From Lumbricus rubellus (Eukaryota; Annelida; Clitellata; Crassiclitellata; Lumbricidae), in the NCBI GenBank assembly GCA_945859605.1, contig OX243817.1, positions 25,523,069-25,587,068 on the forward strand: a DNA stretch of 64,000 bases. The letters run 5' to 3'. Under the pieces are notes generated by a model. It was given only the letters and a program-made list of their open reading frames with translations, had not been told where the DNA came from and searched no databases. The translations under genes were made by a program, and so were the position numbers. Shown here piece after piece: positions 30,790 through 46,784 of this stretch. How positions within the stretch are numbered: the first letter of the stretch is position 1; each line of letters starts with the position of its first letter.

Positions 30790-31075
30790 TTAGTTCATTC
30801 ATTCATTCATTAGAAGGGTTACCACTCAGGAGTGCTCCCAACTTAAACTTGGCTGAAGAGGACAGTTTTAAGACAGCAACAGAATGCGTTTGAGAGGACC
30901 CTGAGCAGCATGTCTAGGGATGAACGAAGCCCATTCCAGACCACAGAGCCGGAAAAGAGAAAGTAAATTGCTATCTTATAGACGTTCATGCATAGGGACA
31001 AGAAGTTCATCCCACACAGAAGAGTGGAGAGAACAGCAGCCAGTGCACAGCCTTGGTGGAGCAACAAAGTTTTAA
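30790..31075 (-). mobile_element. LINE ORF2 3' fragment
   Basis: The minus strand reads FSGSVVWNGLRSSLDMLLR and CCCLKTVLFSQV, then a GGGAGCACTCCTGAGTGGTAA-type tail. It lies upstream of the PTP paralogue. Confidence 0.75.
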
Positions 31076-31284
31076 AATGAAATCTATAGGCAGAGGCCGA
31101 GGTTCAGGATGCACATGTATGTCACTTGATGTCTATGTCTCAACAGTTTCACTTTAAACATGTGCATCCTCTTATCACTTGAAAGTGAAAATCAGCATCA
31201 ATCAGACCCATCCTTCTATTTCAAAGAAGATTTAATGTTTCAGGCCATTTCACACTTTCTCTATCGCTACAGAATTCACTGCCT

Positions 31285-32213
31285 TTAACCCTTAAACCGC
31301 CGCATACTTTGTGAGTTACGCTGGACGCCGAATACTTTTTTGTTGCAATATACTTCGAAACGTCATGACTCATTGAGAAACAGTGAGGCATATAGGTACA
31401 TAGGTATATATAGGTATAAATATAGGTATATAAGTACATAATAGTACCATATATAGGTGTATACATGGTTATAGGCCTATATAGACTGTCTGAGGATGGG
31501 CGATGCGGACAGCACAGGACCCTACTGGAGGCTATCTATTATAGAGGAGCGGTTGATCCGGGCGCAAGCTTCGCCAGGGCCATAAGTCAATTCAATATAT
31601 TTGTATATATATATATATATATGTAGGTATTATACATATAGGTATATAGTATATATAGGTATATATAGGTATGTATAGGTATGTATAGGTACAAAGGTGT
31701 ATATATATAAATACATAAGTATATATTATATATACAGGTAAATCTAGGTTTTTGGGTATATAACTATATATAGGTATATATAGGTATATATGTACCTATA
31801 TATATATATATCTACATGTATATAAGCAAGTATATATATAGGTATATATTATAGGTATATATAGGTGTATGCATATAGGTATATAATATGCTATAAATAG
31901 GTATAAAGGTGCATATATAGGTAAGTATATAAGTTTATCTAGGTTTATGGGTATATATAAGTATATATATAATAGGTATATATATAATATATATGTATAC
32001 ATAGGTGTATATATAGGTATAAATATAGGTATATATACAGGTATATAAAGGAATATAGGTATATATATACAGGCATATATAGGTATATAGGTATTTTGGC
32101 TATATGCGGCACCGGCATTCAACATAATGCGGAACCGGCTATAGTCGGTTCCGGCGTTCTGCCAAAATATTCTCGGAACCGAACCCGTTCGGTTCCGGCG
32201 TTTTACGGGTTAA
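31285..32213. mobile_element. Large TTAA-bounded element filled by a TATAGG minisatellite
   Basis: Left end TTAACCCTTAAACCGCCG and right end CCGGCGTTTTACGGGTTAA are inverted with TTAA at both sides. The roughly 930-bp interior is mainly imperfect TATATAGGTA repeats (about 31390-32095), followed by a CGGAACCGAACCCGTTCGG palindrome. Confidence 0.6.
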
Positions 32214-33549
32214 TAGCCACACAATTAAGATCATCTCATTTTGCTAAACTGGTGACTCATTTCCACCACCAATCAGTGCACAAAATCTGTTGAGGTAAGT
32301 TTGAGAAGTGCAACTCTCAACGTGAAGGATAGGATTTTGTCAGCGATTGATTGTCGTATTCTGATCAAGTCCTATAATGGAATCATATATTATACACAGG
32401 GTTTAAAGTGTGGCAGAACGGTCATGGACGGCGTCCTGGCACTTACATTCAAATCTCTATGCCGTCCTGCCACTTATTTGGCCAGCACAACTGAAGATGT
32501 AAGGGGGTCCTGACACTTCTTTTGGAAAGGTAAGAGGCGTCCAGAAACTTAATTTTTTACTCTTTTAGCACTGATTATACGGAAACCAGGTGGTTTGTGG
32601 ATGAGAGGCAGTTGGTTCAAATCTGCCGAAACAGGCTTCGCAAAAAAATTGCCGAAAAGCTGACAGTCAGTCAGCACTAGAATAAAAATTCCATATATGG
32701 ACTCCATAATAATACGATAATGCGAATGTACGCCGTGAAACTGCTCATGCTTCTAAATATAGGCCAATGTAGTAGGCCTATACGTGGGTTTTAACGAAAG
32801 GGCAACTGTCGAACTGATCTACAATACTGTTTAAATACATTCCAAGAGCACATATTCAAACGAACAAAAGCAGTGCTCTTTTAAACAAGTGTATATTCTT
32901 TAAAAATTAGAATCAAACCTTTGTCTTCGTAAGTGACTAACGTATAATAATGTATCATTCATCAATATCAAATCCATCTACGACTTCACAGCATACTGTG
33001 ATAATATTCCACTGAAATCATAAAGCGGAAACAAAAGCTAAACATAGCACTATATAACGTCATTGAAAACAGAGCATGTATTGCTCAAGAGAACGCACTT
33101 TGTGAGGACAATTTCAATAGTGCTTTAGACGATTTAGCGGTCGAAAATATAGCATTTTGGTGCTAACAAGCAAAATAAAGATAGTAGGCCTAGGCCTATA
33201 TACCGGTAGTTTCAGAAGAAATTCTGAGAAAACTGTGATATAGTGCCAGTTTAAAAAATGGAGAAAATGTACCTGCTTTTCTCCAGTTTTTTCCATTGGA
33301 TGTAGGCCTATGTTTTCTAGGAACATGTCGATCGAATGAGATAGGCCTATGAAAAGTGCCAAACAGCTAGGAGCTCATTCTGATGACCAAGATGGCGTCC
33401 AAACTGGTCGTCATTTCCCAAGGTCATTATGGTTGTCACCTGTAAATATCTCGTAACAAACTGGAGAGCGATATGCCTAATGTTTTGCAACCTTATTGGC
33501 ATTAAATTTATTTTACTCATAGGCCTACCGGTACTATAATACACATATC

Positions 33550-33690
33550 CACTATGGGAGGGGGAGTGGAGGGGGAGGGGAGGCGGAAAACGCAGGCGGA
33601 GGCGGAGGCGGAGGGACAGAGGCAGGGACAGGAAGAGGAAGAGGAAAAGGAAAAGGAAGAGGAAAAGGAAGAAGAATATGAAGATTAACA
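33550..33690. repeat. Purine-rich GGAGGC/GGAAAA tract
   Basis: Strand-asymmetric GA-only run of about 130 bp; polypurine tracts like this can form triplex structures. Antisense ORFs here are low-complexity artefacts. Confidence 0.85.
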
Positions 33691-33985
33691 AGAAGACGAT
33701 TTTTTACAGTTTAATTTGTTTTGCTTTCAATTTTTTTTCTCACGAAATCAATAGCCTATGCGAATTATGTAGAAGAATAACTGCATAGGCTAGAGGTCAT
33801 ACTTTGATCCTCGTGAAGTTGAGTGTGCAACGGATCAGGCTTTAATTACTTTGGGGTCTTAAGAACGACTAGGCCTATCCTATAATCATGATATAGTAGG
33901 CCTATATAGGCCTTATAATACAGGGGGTTGAGATCCCACAACTCCTTTGACAATTCTCAAATACAATCTGCATAAGACCTGAGGA

Positions 33986-34133
33986 CATAGGCGCAATCAC
34001 GTCCTAAAAGTTGGGGGGGGACCATAATGAATCACGTCCTAAAAGTTGGGGGGACCATACTAATGAAGTTAGGGGACCACTCAAAAGTTGGGGGGACGCG
34101 TCCCGTGGGTCCCATAGGGTGGTTGCGCCTATG
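33986..34133 (+). mobile_element. CATAGGCG-type MITE, 148 bp
   Basis: Inverted ends CATAGGCGCAA and TTGCGCCTATG are flanked by perfect CCTGAGGA duplications. The interior repeats CCTAAAAGTTGGGGGGACC. No coding capacity. Confidence 0.8.
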
Positions 34134-34626
34134 CCTGAGGAGAGTTTTCTGGTCCGCGAGTATACTCTGCCCAGGGACTCGAACTTCCTATCGCTGGCCT
34201 GTATGTCTGCAATTAATGTGGCATGCATGTATACATATTATACACCATTAATAAGGTTAAATGTATGGAGCAAAAAAATAAATAAACAAATAAATAAATA
34301 AATAAAAAGGAGCCTATAATTATAATATTCGCCGTTGAGCCGAGCGTGAGACAACACCGTAACGTACAGTCCATGGACTTGCCTAATAGGATTGTAGTCA
34401 TAGGCCTATAGGCCTATCAATGTACGTCTCTCTAGGGAAACAATAAATATCGAGTGTATATAGTCCTAGACATATTTTATAGTTTCAAAACTACTACGAC
34501 TGTAACAACAACAAAACTTATGATATTCCCGCTGTGCGTTTGCAGCCGGTTCAATAAAGTAGACTACATACATAGGCCTACTTATGGCCTTAAGTTACTT
34601 AGCTGATAGCTTGAAAACTTAAAGCG

Positions 34627-37600
34627 CTACACAACTTCATCCGCCTCCATGGCAGTTTCATTGTATACGGGCACTGCTTCAGACTGCATCTTATTCGCGA
34701 CGCTGGGAAGCAGACGATCGACGTGATGACGTCGTCTGTGACCGCCATCTTTGACCAGCGGAGCAGAAGCAGGGTCCAGTCGGTTGTTGTAGTCGGCAAG
34801 GCTCAGGTATGCATTCTTGTCGTCCAGATAGATGGCTGGCAATGGCTGTTGCGGTAGGTCGTCTGCTTGGCCACCAGATCCGCGGGTTCTTATGATTGGT
34901 TGATCGTCGTCTATCGAGGGATGGATCTGGTTCCGTTTTTCTTTCAACATCTGTATTTTTCCACAGATCCATTTCACCTTCTCCGTGAATTCTTCCTGCA
35001 GAAGGTTGAAGGTCATAGACATGAGGGCCATGCCGACGAGTAGGTACACCGCTGAACCGATCATCTTCAGCTGACCTACGGTGGTGGCAAGGTCGTCCTC
35101 GCCTGGCACGAAGTCCCCGAATCCGATGGTAGAGATGGTGACGAAGCAGTAGTAAGCCGACTGCATCCAGTCCCAACCCTCAAGGACACCGAAGAGTAGA
35201 GCTCCGAAGAAGACGTACCAGCCCATCATGACCAAGGTCACGGTCAGAGGAACTGTCCCCTTCTCTGTTTCATCTTTATCGTCGTCGTCGTCATCATCAT
35301 CAACCACGTCGACTTCTTTTTTGTGTGGACGACGTTGAGAGTGTTCTCCGCTTGTGGCTTCATACGCATGCCTCCATTCGTCGTGGGTCTGTTCACCTGG
35401 TGAACTGGCTCCTTGGTCCTTGGTGCGTCCTCTGCGCAGGCACCGGCAGCACAGCAACTCGAAGTAGACGTAGCGAAAGACGTTGGACAGGAAGTCACCG
35501 ATGTTGGCAAGACAGATGAGCATCAGAGGTATTCCGATCAGAGCGTAGGCCATGCATATGATGCGACCCCAGAATGTTCGAGGGGCAACGTTTCCATAAC
35601 CTATAGCGAACAGACACATAACCGAACAACATAATTCATACAGAGCTATAGAACCTATATTGACACAGTGTAAGAATTGTGGAGAAGTAGCTTATTTGGA
35701 GATGAGAGAGACAGAGGCAGACAGACAGACAGAGACAACGAAAGAGACAGACAGACAGACAGACAGAGACAGAGATCGAGACACAGAGACAGCTAGACAT
35801 ACAGACAGGCAGCCTGGCAGGCAGACAGAGGCAGGAACAGATAGAGACGGAGAGAGACAGAAACAGAGACAGAGGCCTAGGGGGGGGGACAAAGACAGGC
35901 AGAGACAGACAGAGAGACATATATATTGTACTGCAGAACATTGTCCAAAACTTAATCGTAGGTCCTAACAATTTCCCTATTATTATGTGATGTGAGTTTC
36001 TACGACTAAATGACATCAACGAGCTGCCTTTGACAAGCGACCTCCAGCCGTCCCCTTTGTCGTCATCACCGCAATAGTCACTTCCAGTTCTTTTTTTCTT
36101 AAGGACTGCGTCACGAAAGGCGAGCGCCTTAAACAAAAGAGCTGCAACAGCGGACTATACATAAATGAGCTGCATGTGTTCTTTGCAATGCAGCTGTGAC
36201 GTGTATACACGTCGTCATGTGCGTGTCACTCATTCTCTTTAATAGTAGCAATTGCGTTTTGTTTCTTCGCACAAAAACGACAACGTGTGGGATCGTTAAT
36301 GGTTCATTGCTGAACGACGATCAATGGAAATGGACTTAATTGCTCGCTTCATTCAAGACGCGTGATTGAGGGATTTTTTATGCCGACATCTCATCGTCTT
36401 TGAGGTTTGAGCTGCATGCATTTAATTGTTGTCGAGGTTTCTTCAGCGAAACCCTGTTGCGGTTACAGCGACTATGGTCGAACGTGTATGAACACGTAAG
36501 CCCCTATATATATATATATATATAGGCCTATGCGTAGGACGGTTGGACGACGCATTGAGAAGTTATTAGCTTTCATCACGCGACATCAAGACTTCCCGCA
36601 TTCAGTTAACTTAGTCTTACAACATGACCAAGCAGAATAACCTTTAGGCTTTAGTCACAAATGTGTATAGGCTACTGTAATTAACAGGCCTACGCCTATC
36701 GATCACGCACATAGCCTACTTATCGTCATCATCATCGTCATCATCATCGCCGTCGTCATCACCATCATAATCATGATAATATATATACTGCTATAGAATA
36801 GTATAGATAGAGGCCCAATAATTAGTAAGTCTTTGCTGAAATTTTAGCTTATATAATTTATGAGGCTTAGGCCTAATAAAGACTCGGTTTTTGAGGGAGT
36901 CAAAATCGCCAACTCACGCGGCCCCGAACTTTCCAATCCCCCGACTATCGATCCATGATTGACCACAGACTGCGGTTCAAGCAAGCCCCGGGCTGGGAGT
37001 TGACATTTAGAGATTTAGATGTCTCGGGCTAGCACGTGTGAGACGCAGAGGCGCAAGCTGCTGCGGAGCGACCTTGGGCAAGTTGCTTACCCATCATTGT
37101 CTGTGGGGAAGGCAACGGGAAACCACCTCACTCATCCCCAGGGGTGTAAAGCCAATGAACCTGCTTTCGGGCAGAGAACCATCATCATCACACTTTATTA
37201 CAGGGTGAGAATTGCAGGGTTTGAGGTCCCAACTGCTGCAGCCTTTGTTAGGGCACCCATTATAGTTAAGCCTTCATTGCACACCCCGACTCCACGTGAT
37301 CCCTCAGTTAGTAGGCTTATTCTACATCTCTCAGACTGACTATAGCTACAAATACGACCTTGTCGCTTTAATTAGGTTCTGATCAAACGATTGATTGATT
37401 GATTGATTGATTGAAAGTTTGAACTGTTTGAAACGGATTTATGTTGGAGTATAAGATTAATTTTGTGGGTCAAGATGCATTCTTCAAAAGTGTTGCAGCT
37501 ATTCTCGATTAAGAAGACAGCATTGTATTTGATTGGCGTGGCATTAAAATCTCAGGCGCTACGCCTATAGCTATATACTACAAATACACTTCTGCAGATC

Positions 37601-38201
37601 TTATGGCCATGCATAGGCGGAGACTTGGTCTAGAAGTTGGGTGGACCGTGGTCGTGTCGTCACTGTCGTGTCATGTAATGTCATGTTAAGCTGAATTGAA
37701 TTGAATTGAAGTGTAGTAGCCTATATTTTAAAAAAAACAAAAAAAACCCAATCACTTACCAATTGTTGTAAAGACTGTGCAGGCGAATAGAAATGACCCG
37801 GTGAATGACCATTGGTAGGTTGGTCCACCTGGTTTTCCCATCGCGTCACAGTCCGTCCCATCGTATCCCACGGACAAGACGTCTTCCCGGAAGTCCCTCA
37901 TGACCCTCGTGAATTCCTCCTGTGCGTACAACTCATCCTCCTTCTCCCTGTAGTAGGCTCTGACGATGGCGATTCGCTGGAGCGTGTCGTTGAGCAGCGG
38001 AGCGTAGAGGTCACGCTGCTGGATGCATTGCGATTTCTCGTTCTTCTGTTCCAGATGGGCGAACATGGCACCACCTGCGACGGCGTATAGTGCCACCAGA
38101 AGGACGAGACCGAGTGTTGCGCAGAGGAAACTCATCGCCTTTTGAAAGATACGAAAGCTGCAGCGGCTGCTGCTGCTTTCGCTGCTGCTGTCAGCATCCA
38201 T
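34627..38201 (-). CDS. Two-pore-domain (K2P/KCNK-TWK type) potassium channel, 2 exons
   Basis: Potassium leak channel of the plasma membrane. Exon 1 is 38201-37760 and exon 2 is 35600-34627 (1416 nt, 471 aa). The intron splits the first glycine codon of pore 1, giving TTIGYGNVAPRTFWG across the junction; an intron at this codon is a recurrent feature of animal K2P genes. TM1 is about residues 25-48 (ATLGLVLLVALYAVAGGAMF), followed by an extracellular cap helix region, pore 1 (about 145-151), TM2 (IICMAYALIGIPLMLICLAN), a long cytoplasmic loop, TM3 (VTLVMMGWYVFFGALLFGVL), pore 2 (ISTIGFGDFVPG) and TM4 (MIGSAVYLLVGMALMSM). The TM2-TM3 loop holds Cys/Arg-rich and Asp-run segments (DDDDDDDD near 35285-35308). 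Both filters are intact. Pore residues and the FWG segment after pore 1 resemble invertebrate TWK or vertebrate TRESK/TALK channels; the subfamily cannot be fixed by eye. It is transcribed divergently from ZC4H2. Confidence 0.92.
35698..35925. repeat. (GACA)n microsatellite in the K2P intron
   Basis: Imperfect GACAGACAGA array immediately downstream, in gene orientation, of the K2P intron's far end. ORFs of RDRDTETARQ type are by-products. Confidence 0.9.
37019..37190 (+). mobile_element. SINE-like fragment with CORE block
   Basis: GAGCGACCTTGGGCAAGTTGC resembles the CORE block of the other SINEs, but the head and tail differ. In the K2P intron. Weak assignment. Confidence 0.4.
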
Positions 38202-38394
38202 CTTCTTCTGCAGTAATTGGTCACAATCGGAGACTAATATTATTATTTATTAGAACTTGTGCATGCATACACACTGTACAGAAATACAATATTATTTTGT
38301 GAAAGACAAAATAATATTTATACAGTCCTCTTTTGTAAGGCACGCGCGCGCACGCACACACACGCGCGCACACACGTACACACAAACACGCGCA

Positions 38395-38430
<36 letters not shown>

Positions 38431-39244
38431 TAAACAGTTGATCAAACAACCTTAATTGGGATGCATCTTTTTGGATAGACTCTATGTTTTAGTGTGGCAT
38501 TGAGAAAGACAAAATAAACTAAAAGATATTAATTAGGAGCAACCAGTTATCAGATAGAAGTGATGAAATTTTTTACCCATTAGCCTAGTAATATATTTTA
38601 AATTAGGCTACTTTGAAGACCACCAAAACTATGCTACAGCATATTATTACCTGCGATGGTTCCAACGTCTGCGAAACGAATTGCGTGTCGGTTACAGCTC
38701 GCGCCCGATAAAGGACCTGCTCAAGAGTAAATTGGTCTGACGATTACGATTTCAGATCTTAAAACGCATAGCCTAGACCTAGACGTAGGCCTGCACGCCG
38801 CGGCCTATTTATGCACGTGCGTTGCTAGCGAAATATCGATCGCTAACATTCCGTATAGGCTAGGCCTACGTACCGACTATCAACGCATAGGGCCAGTGTG
38901 AGAATTGTGAAAAATAACAGGGGTTGGACTATCGATCCACTTGTAATTGGGGTGTGATAGACACATTACCCGATAGTAGGCCTACCCGAGCCGAGGTACC
39001 CGATAGCCCTATTTAAATGTCACACGATTGGTCAACATGACTGCTATACTGTGGGAATCACTTACTGCATACATTCCAACATAATGGTATTAATTTATTA
39101 ATTAATTTATTAGTTTATTAATTGTTTAATTATTTATTATTATTTATTAATTTGCAAATTTTGCAAGTCTCTGTTCAGTCGCTGTATGAAGGCGCTTCAC
39201 AAATGCTCGAAAAACAGTACAGACTCCACTAGAAGCCTATCAAC
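38202..39244. promoter_or_regulatory. Divergent intergenic region between the K2P channel and ZC4H2
   Basis: The two genes are transcribed away from each other from this roughly 1.5-kb interval (to 39760, including the MITE). Both promoters must lie here or in unseen upstream exons. A (CA)n tract lies near the K2P side. No specific promoter motif is claimed. Confidence 0.5.
38338..38430. repeat. (CA)n/(CG) microsatellite upstream of the K2P gene
   Basis: CGCACACACACG array with alternating purine-pyrimidine character (potential Z-DNA), about 140 bp upstream of the K2P start codon. Confidence 0.9.
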
Positions 39245-39720
39245 CAGCGTTGCCACTCCTTGGGTTTTTTCACAAGATTTTGGGTTTTTTTATCCGAACT
39301 TGGAAAATGGGGGTTTTTTTGCGAGGAACTTGGGTTTTTTCTTAGGCTTTTTTTCGCCGCAAAAAATCTTGGGTTTTTTTCCGAACTTGGGATATGAGGT
39401 TTTTTCGTTAAAAACTTGGGTTTTTCGGAAAAATCTTGGTTTTTTTGCCTCCGAACCGGAAATTTTTCGACATTTCCTGAAGATTTGGGCAAATGACTAA
39501 AAGAAAAAAAAAAGGTCATCAGATTTTTTGGACGGCAAAATGAAATTTTTTTCAGAAATTTCGGAAAATTTTTGCCGGACGACCAAAAAAAAAAAAAAAG
39601 TCGTCAGAAATTTTTGGGACGAAAATTTTGAAAATTCGGAAGATTTGGGCAACTTGGGTTTTCTTGGGATTTTTCGATCGACCAACTTGGTTGTTTTTAT
39701 TTTTCAGAGTGGCAACGCTG
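39245..39720 (+). mobile_element. hAT-type MITE just upstream of the ZC4H2 start codon
   Basis: Perfect 14-bp inverted ends CAGCGTTGCCACTC and GAGTGGCAACGCTG are flanked by perfect CTATCAAC duplications (39237-39244 and 39721-39728). The interior is made of TTGGGTTTTTT and GTCGTCAGAAATTTTTGGG repeats. The right end is 40 bp from the ZC4H2 ATG, so it lies in the promoter or 5'UTR. Confidence 0.88.
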
Positions 39721-39760
39721 CTATCAACAGACTAGACCGGAAATTAACTTGCAAACAAAG

Positions 39761-43565
<3,805 letters not shown>

Positions 43566-46219
43566 AAGACTGAGTAGCTGTAGCCGTCAATTTTTTAACC
43601 CTTGTCTTCCGTGTGACGTTTCACATCGTTCAGATCTCAACTTAGCCGATGGTGATTTCTGACCTGGAGCCAGGCAGCTGTAAACAAACTTTGTCAATCA
43701 TGTGCTAGAGTAAATTTTGACTGGAACTTAATCGTGGCGTACTGAGTTAAACGCAAGATGCGAGTAGGAGCGATTTGGCGGAGAAACGTTGGAGATAAAT
43801 AACTGTCGGAATCTCTAATAATTTTCAAAAGTCAAATTTATGTCTCTGGAAAAGGAGATTTTATCATTGGTTCGCTTTTGTCGTCTTTTTACCGTTGCGT
43901 TTTGAGTTGGTTGGCTGCGGTTCTGAGTCAAATTGTTGTCCATTGGTGTCGTGACTTTACGTTGTTTGAAATTATTAGTTTTTGATTTTGGTGTCGTCTT
44001 GCTGTTAGATATCATTTGCATTTCCAGGGGCGGATACAGAAATTTTTGAGGGGGAGTGGTCAAAATGTTGAGTGATGTTCGCGGAAAAAATCTGATGACC
44101 CTTTTTTTAGTCATCAAGCCGAAATGTCAGAAAAATATACCATTTTCCATGCCGAAAAATCTGATGACCCTTTTTTAGTCATCCGACTGAAATGTCAGAA
44201 AATGTTCCTTTTTGGAGTCGTCTGGTCGTAATCTCTTTGTATTATAAAACCAAATTGGGAGGGCCCACGTCCCATGCAATTTTTAAATGGGGGCCATGGC
44301 CGGATTGGCCCCCTGGATCCGCCCCTGTGCATTTTGGACCCTCTGTGTCGTCTTAACACCTCTACCAATGATCGAATCTGTAGAATTCCTTTGAATTAGT
44401 GTCATCGGTTTTTTTATCTTTCGAATGCGGTGTTTGTGTTTTGTTTTCATAATGCATATAGATATATGAGTTGGTGGTCTGTCCTGATGGGTTGATTTTT
44501 CCTTTTTTTCAGTTACATTCCTTAACAGTTGGAGATGCTGTTTTGAGAAATATGTTTCTTGACCAAGTGGTAGTGGAAGAAATAGCTTTTTCAGTTTCAT
44601 ATTAAACTGTCGGGCTAATATAGTAAATGGTAAACAATTACTGACAGTACATACAGTGTTTAAATTTTGTGTTAGTTGCTGTTGATCTCAATTTAAATAT
44701 AATTAAAACCATGTCCTTCGTAGTTTGTTATGCATTTTCATGTAACACTGATCCCATTTTTCTATACGAATCTCAGTGTAGGAAACTTATTTGTGTATTT
44801 TTCATGAACTTTAAAGATTTAGCTTTTTTTTACCAAACTCGGTAGAGGTTAAGTTATGTATTGTAAAAGCGTGAGCATTGATATCCGAATTACCGTAACA
44901 TTTATGTTAGTTTTCTACAATAACCATAGTGATACATTGTCAGTAGTGTTTTGGCTTATGTCATGCGTCTACAACTCTACATGATTTGCATTTGCAATTT
45001 CACTCTGTCATTCATGTCTGATTCTATTTATGATGATTTGATTTTATCCGTTACAAAGACTTCCTTCTGACATGACCTGATGGAGTGTGGAAGAATGCGG
45101 TGCAAGTTATTTGTGGTTGTGGTAGAAAAAATTTGACAAATGGTTGCTTTGCTGTTTTTATTGACAATTGTTTTGCATGTTTGGAATCTCAGATATTATC
45201 GTTGGTAATTTAATTTTTCTACTGTCTTCTGATTTTTTTTTATCATGAGCTGTCTTCTTGTGTTAATGTCTTGGTTTTTAAAAATTAGTAATCCATGAGT
45301 AAGTGACTTTCAAACTCTGCAGTAACTTTGTTCTTCTTGTCACTATCGCTGAACACAATGGTGGTCTTCTGAGTGATAATGAGCTGATCGCATTTTGGTT
45401 TAGTACTGCCCTCAACTCTTTTCTTGCAACCAGTTATAGAATAGAAACTTCTGAGAAACAACCAATTATCATGTTTCACGATTGTACATGTGTTTATTGC
45501 ACTGTTAAATTAATGTAACATCTGTAACGAACAAAGCCGAACGCGCTACGATCAGAAATAGATTGAAAACATCAGAAATGCCCGCTTGTACGTGTGAGCA
45601 CTTTGCTATAGGGCCCTTCAAAATTACTATGAGGCTTGCCAGACTACAGCGTGGACATTGAACCTTAGTATTTGCACGAGTTTCTGCATCAGAAAAGTCA
45701 TTGTCTCTTATGCTTCCTTCGGCCTACGTTCCAGCCAGCTGGCCTCACAACATGCCTCCTTTGTCCTGCTTTCCCCCATTCTCACTCTACTTGACACACA
45801 AGATAAAGATCATTGGTCTAAAACTAATGCCAAAGGCTCGAGACCAATGCTATTAAGACCAAGACAGCTTGATTCAACACAAGATCACATGATTGAAGAC
45901 CAAATACGCATTTTCGGACGTTGGACCATCTTACTGGAACTAACAAGACACTGAATCTTCAGTGCACCCAAACACTTCTTACTCGGTGTCCAATGCAGCA
46001 GCTGCTGTTGGTACATCTTGCAATAACGAGGTAGTGAGTGATCAAGTCTGAGTCATTTGATTTGGTTCGGCAGTTTTCTGAATGCTGAACACAGCAGCGG
46101 CGGGATGATAATTCGAAGCGATCGGAGGGAGGATAATGGATCGGAGGCTGTTACTGAGACAATGAACACACTGCAGACAGTGGTCACTCAATTTGGTGAC
46201 CAATGACCATTCATCTTGC
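43566..46219. other. ZC4H2 3'UTR and convergent intergenic region
   Basis: Follows the ZC4H2 stop and faces the 3' end of the Tctex1-type gene. T-rich, long 3'UTR-like sequence containing one hAT-type MITE. No further gene seen. Confidence 0.5.
44025..44327 (+). mobile_element. hAT-type MITE, CAGGGGCGGATCC family
   Basis: Ends CAGGGGCGGATACAG and GGATCCGCCCCTG are inverted. Flanks TGCATTTC and TGCATTTT differ at one base. The interior contains two GATGACCCTTTTTTAGTCATC palindromes and the GGGGGCCATGGCCGGATTGG motif shared with other copies. It lies in the region downstream of ZC4H2. Confidence 0.85.
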
Positions 46220-46385
46220 CAAGGGCGGATACATGAACTTTGGACCGGGGGCAGTCGATAGGTCCAATTCCTTGGAAATATATATACACCATATAAGCTT
46301 GTTGAAACCAAATGGGGGGCATGATACATGGACGTTTCTAAATGGGGGCCATGACCGGATTGGCCCCACCCTGGATCCGCCTCTG
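46220..46385 (+). mobile_element. hAT-type MITE, CAGGGGCGGATCC family (short copy)
   Basis: Ends CAAGGGCGGATACATGAA and GGATCCGCCTCTG are flanked by CATCTTGC and CATCTTGT. It keeps the CATGACCGGATTGGCCCC motif. It is probably within the 3'UTR of the Tctex1-type gene. Confidence 0.8.
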
Positions 46386-46400
46386 CATCTTGTCTGTTGT

Positions 46401-46784
46401 TCATTCGACGCTTGAACTCTGATTGCCCGTATCCTGGGAATTAACCTCATGCACAAGTCCAATTGCAAATACAGAACTGTTGCGGAAGACGGCGGATGCC
46501 ATGGCGTCCTTGGCTGGGTCGACGACGGCTCTGACGGCAAGGTGGACGCTCCCGTCCTCCGTATCCTGACCAACGATGACGTTGACCACCATCTTCAGCG
46601 TCGATTCGCTCTGCTGCTTCGCCTTGCTACGGATGGATGCACACAGCCGACGACACAGTCGACCGCACTCCGTTGGGTCGTAGCGAACGAAGCGCAGCTG
46701 ACACTCGAGTTCACGCTTGATTAACTGCTCCAGCTGAGCACGGCGAGTCGCCAGTTCGACGGCAGCGTCTCTGTTGACCTCCAT
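46401..46784 (-). CDS. Tctex1-type dynein light chain family protein
   Basis: Single-exon ORF of 127 aa, starting at ATG 46784-46782 in the context GCAATGG. The Tctex1 (DYNLT) fold is recognisable from about residue 20 to 115: LIKRELECQLRFVRYDPTEC, then CGRLCRRLCASIRSKAK (helix), LKMVVNVIVGQ (first strand, with the family VxxxIGQ-like turn), VHLAVRAVVDPAKDAMASAVF and the closing strand SSVFAIGLVHEV. Members bind dynein intermediate chains or act in axonemal and ciliary dyneins; length and divergence suggest a TCTEX1D/DYNLT2-like protein rather than DYNLT1/3. An acceptor-like TTTCTCTTTCAG near 46832-46843 on this strand suggests an upstream 5'UTR exon. A hAT-type MITE (46220-46385) lies 16 bp past the stop codon, probably in the 3'UTR. 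The subfamily is uncertain. Confidence 0.85.
   Translation of the reverse strand: MEVNRDAAVELATRRAQLEQLIKRELECQLRFVRYDPTECGRLCRRLCASIRSKAKQQSESTLKMVVNVIVGQDTEDGSVHLAVRAVVDPAKDAMASAVFRNSSVFAIGLVHEVNSQDTGNQSSSVE

Larger units (their letters stand above)
30195..34626. other. Region upstream of the PTP paralogue, 5' exons unresolved
   Basis: Should hold the remaining 5' exon(s) and promoter of the PTP paralogue, ending in phase 1 before 30194. I could not identify them. Contains a LINE fragment, a large TTAA/minisatellite element, a polypurine tract and a MITE. Confidence 0.5.

Noticed and set aside
31221..32125. Tyr/Ile-rich ORFs (YIPIYIP-type)
   Set aside because: Translations of the TATAGG minisatellite.
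34691..35176. 161-codon ORF on the minus strand
   Set aside because: It is an out-of-frame shadow of K2P exon 2, whose frame encodes the pore and TM segments.
35660..36136. Cys/Ser/Leu-rich and RDRDTET-type ORFs
   Set aside because: Translations of the (GACA)n microsatellite in the K2P intron.
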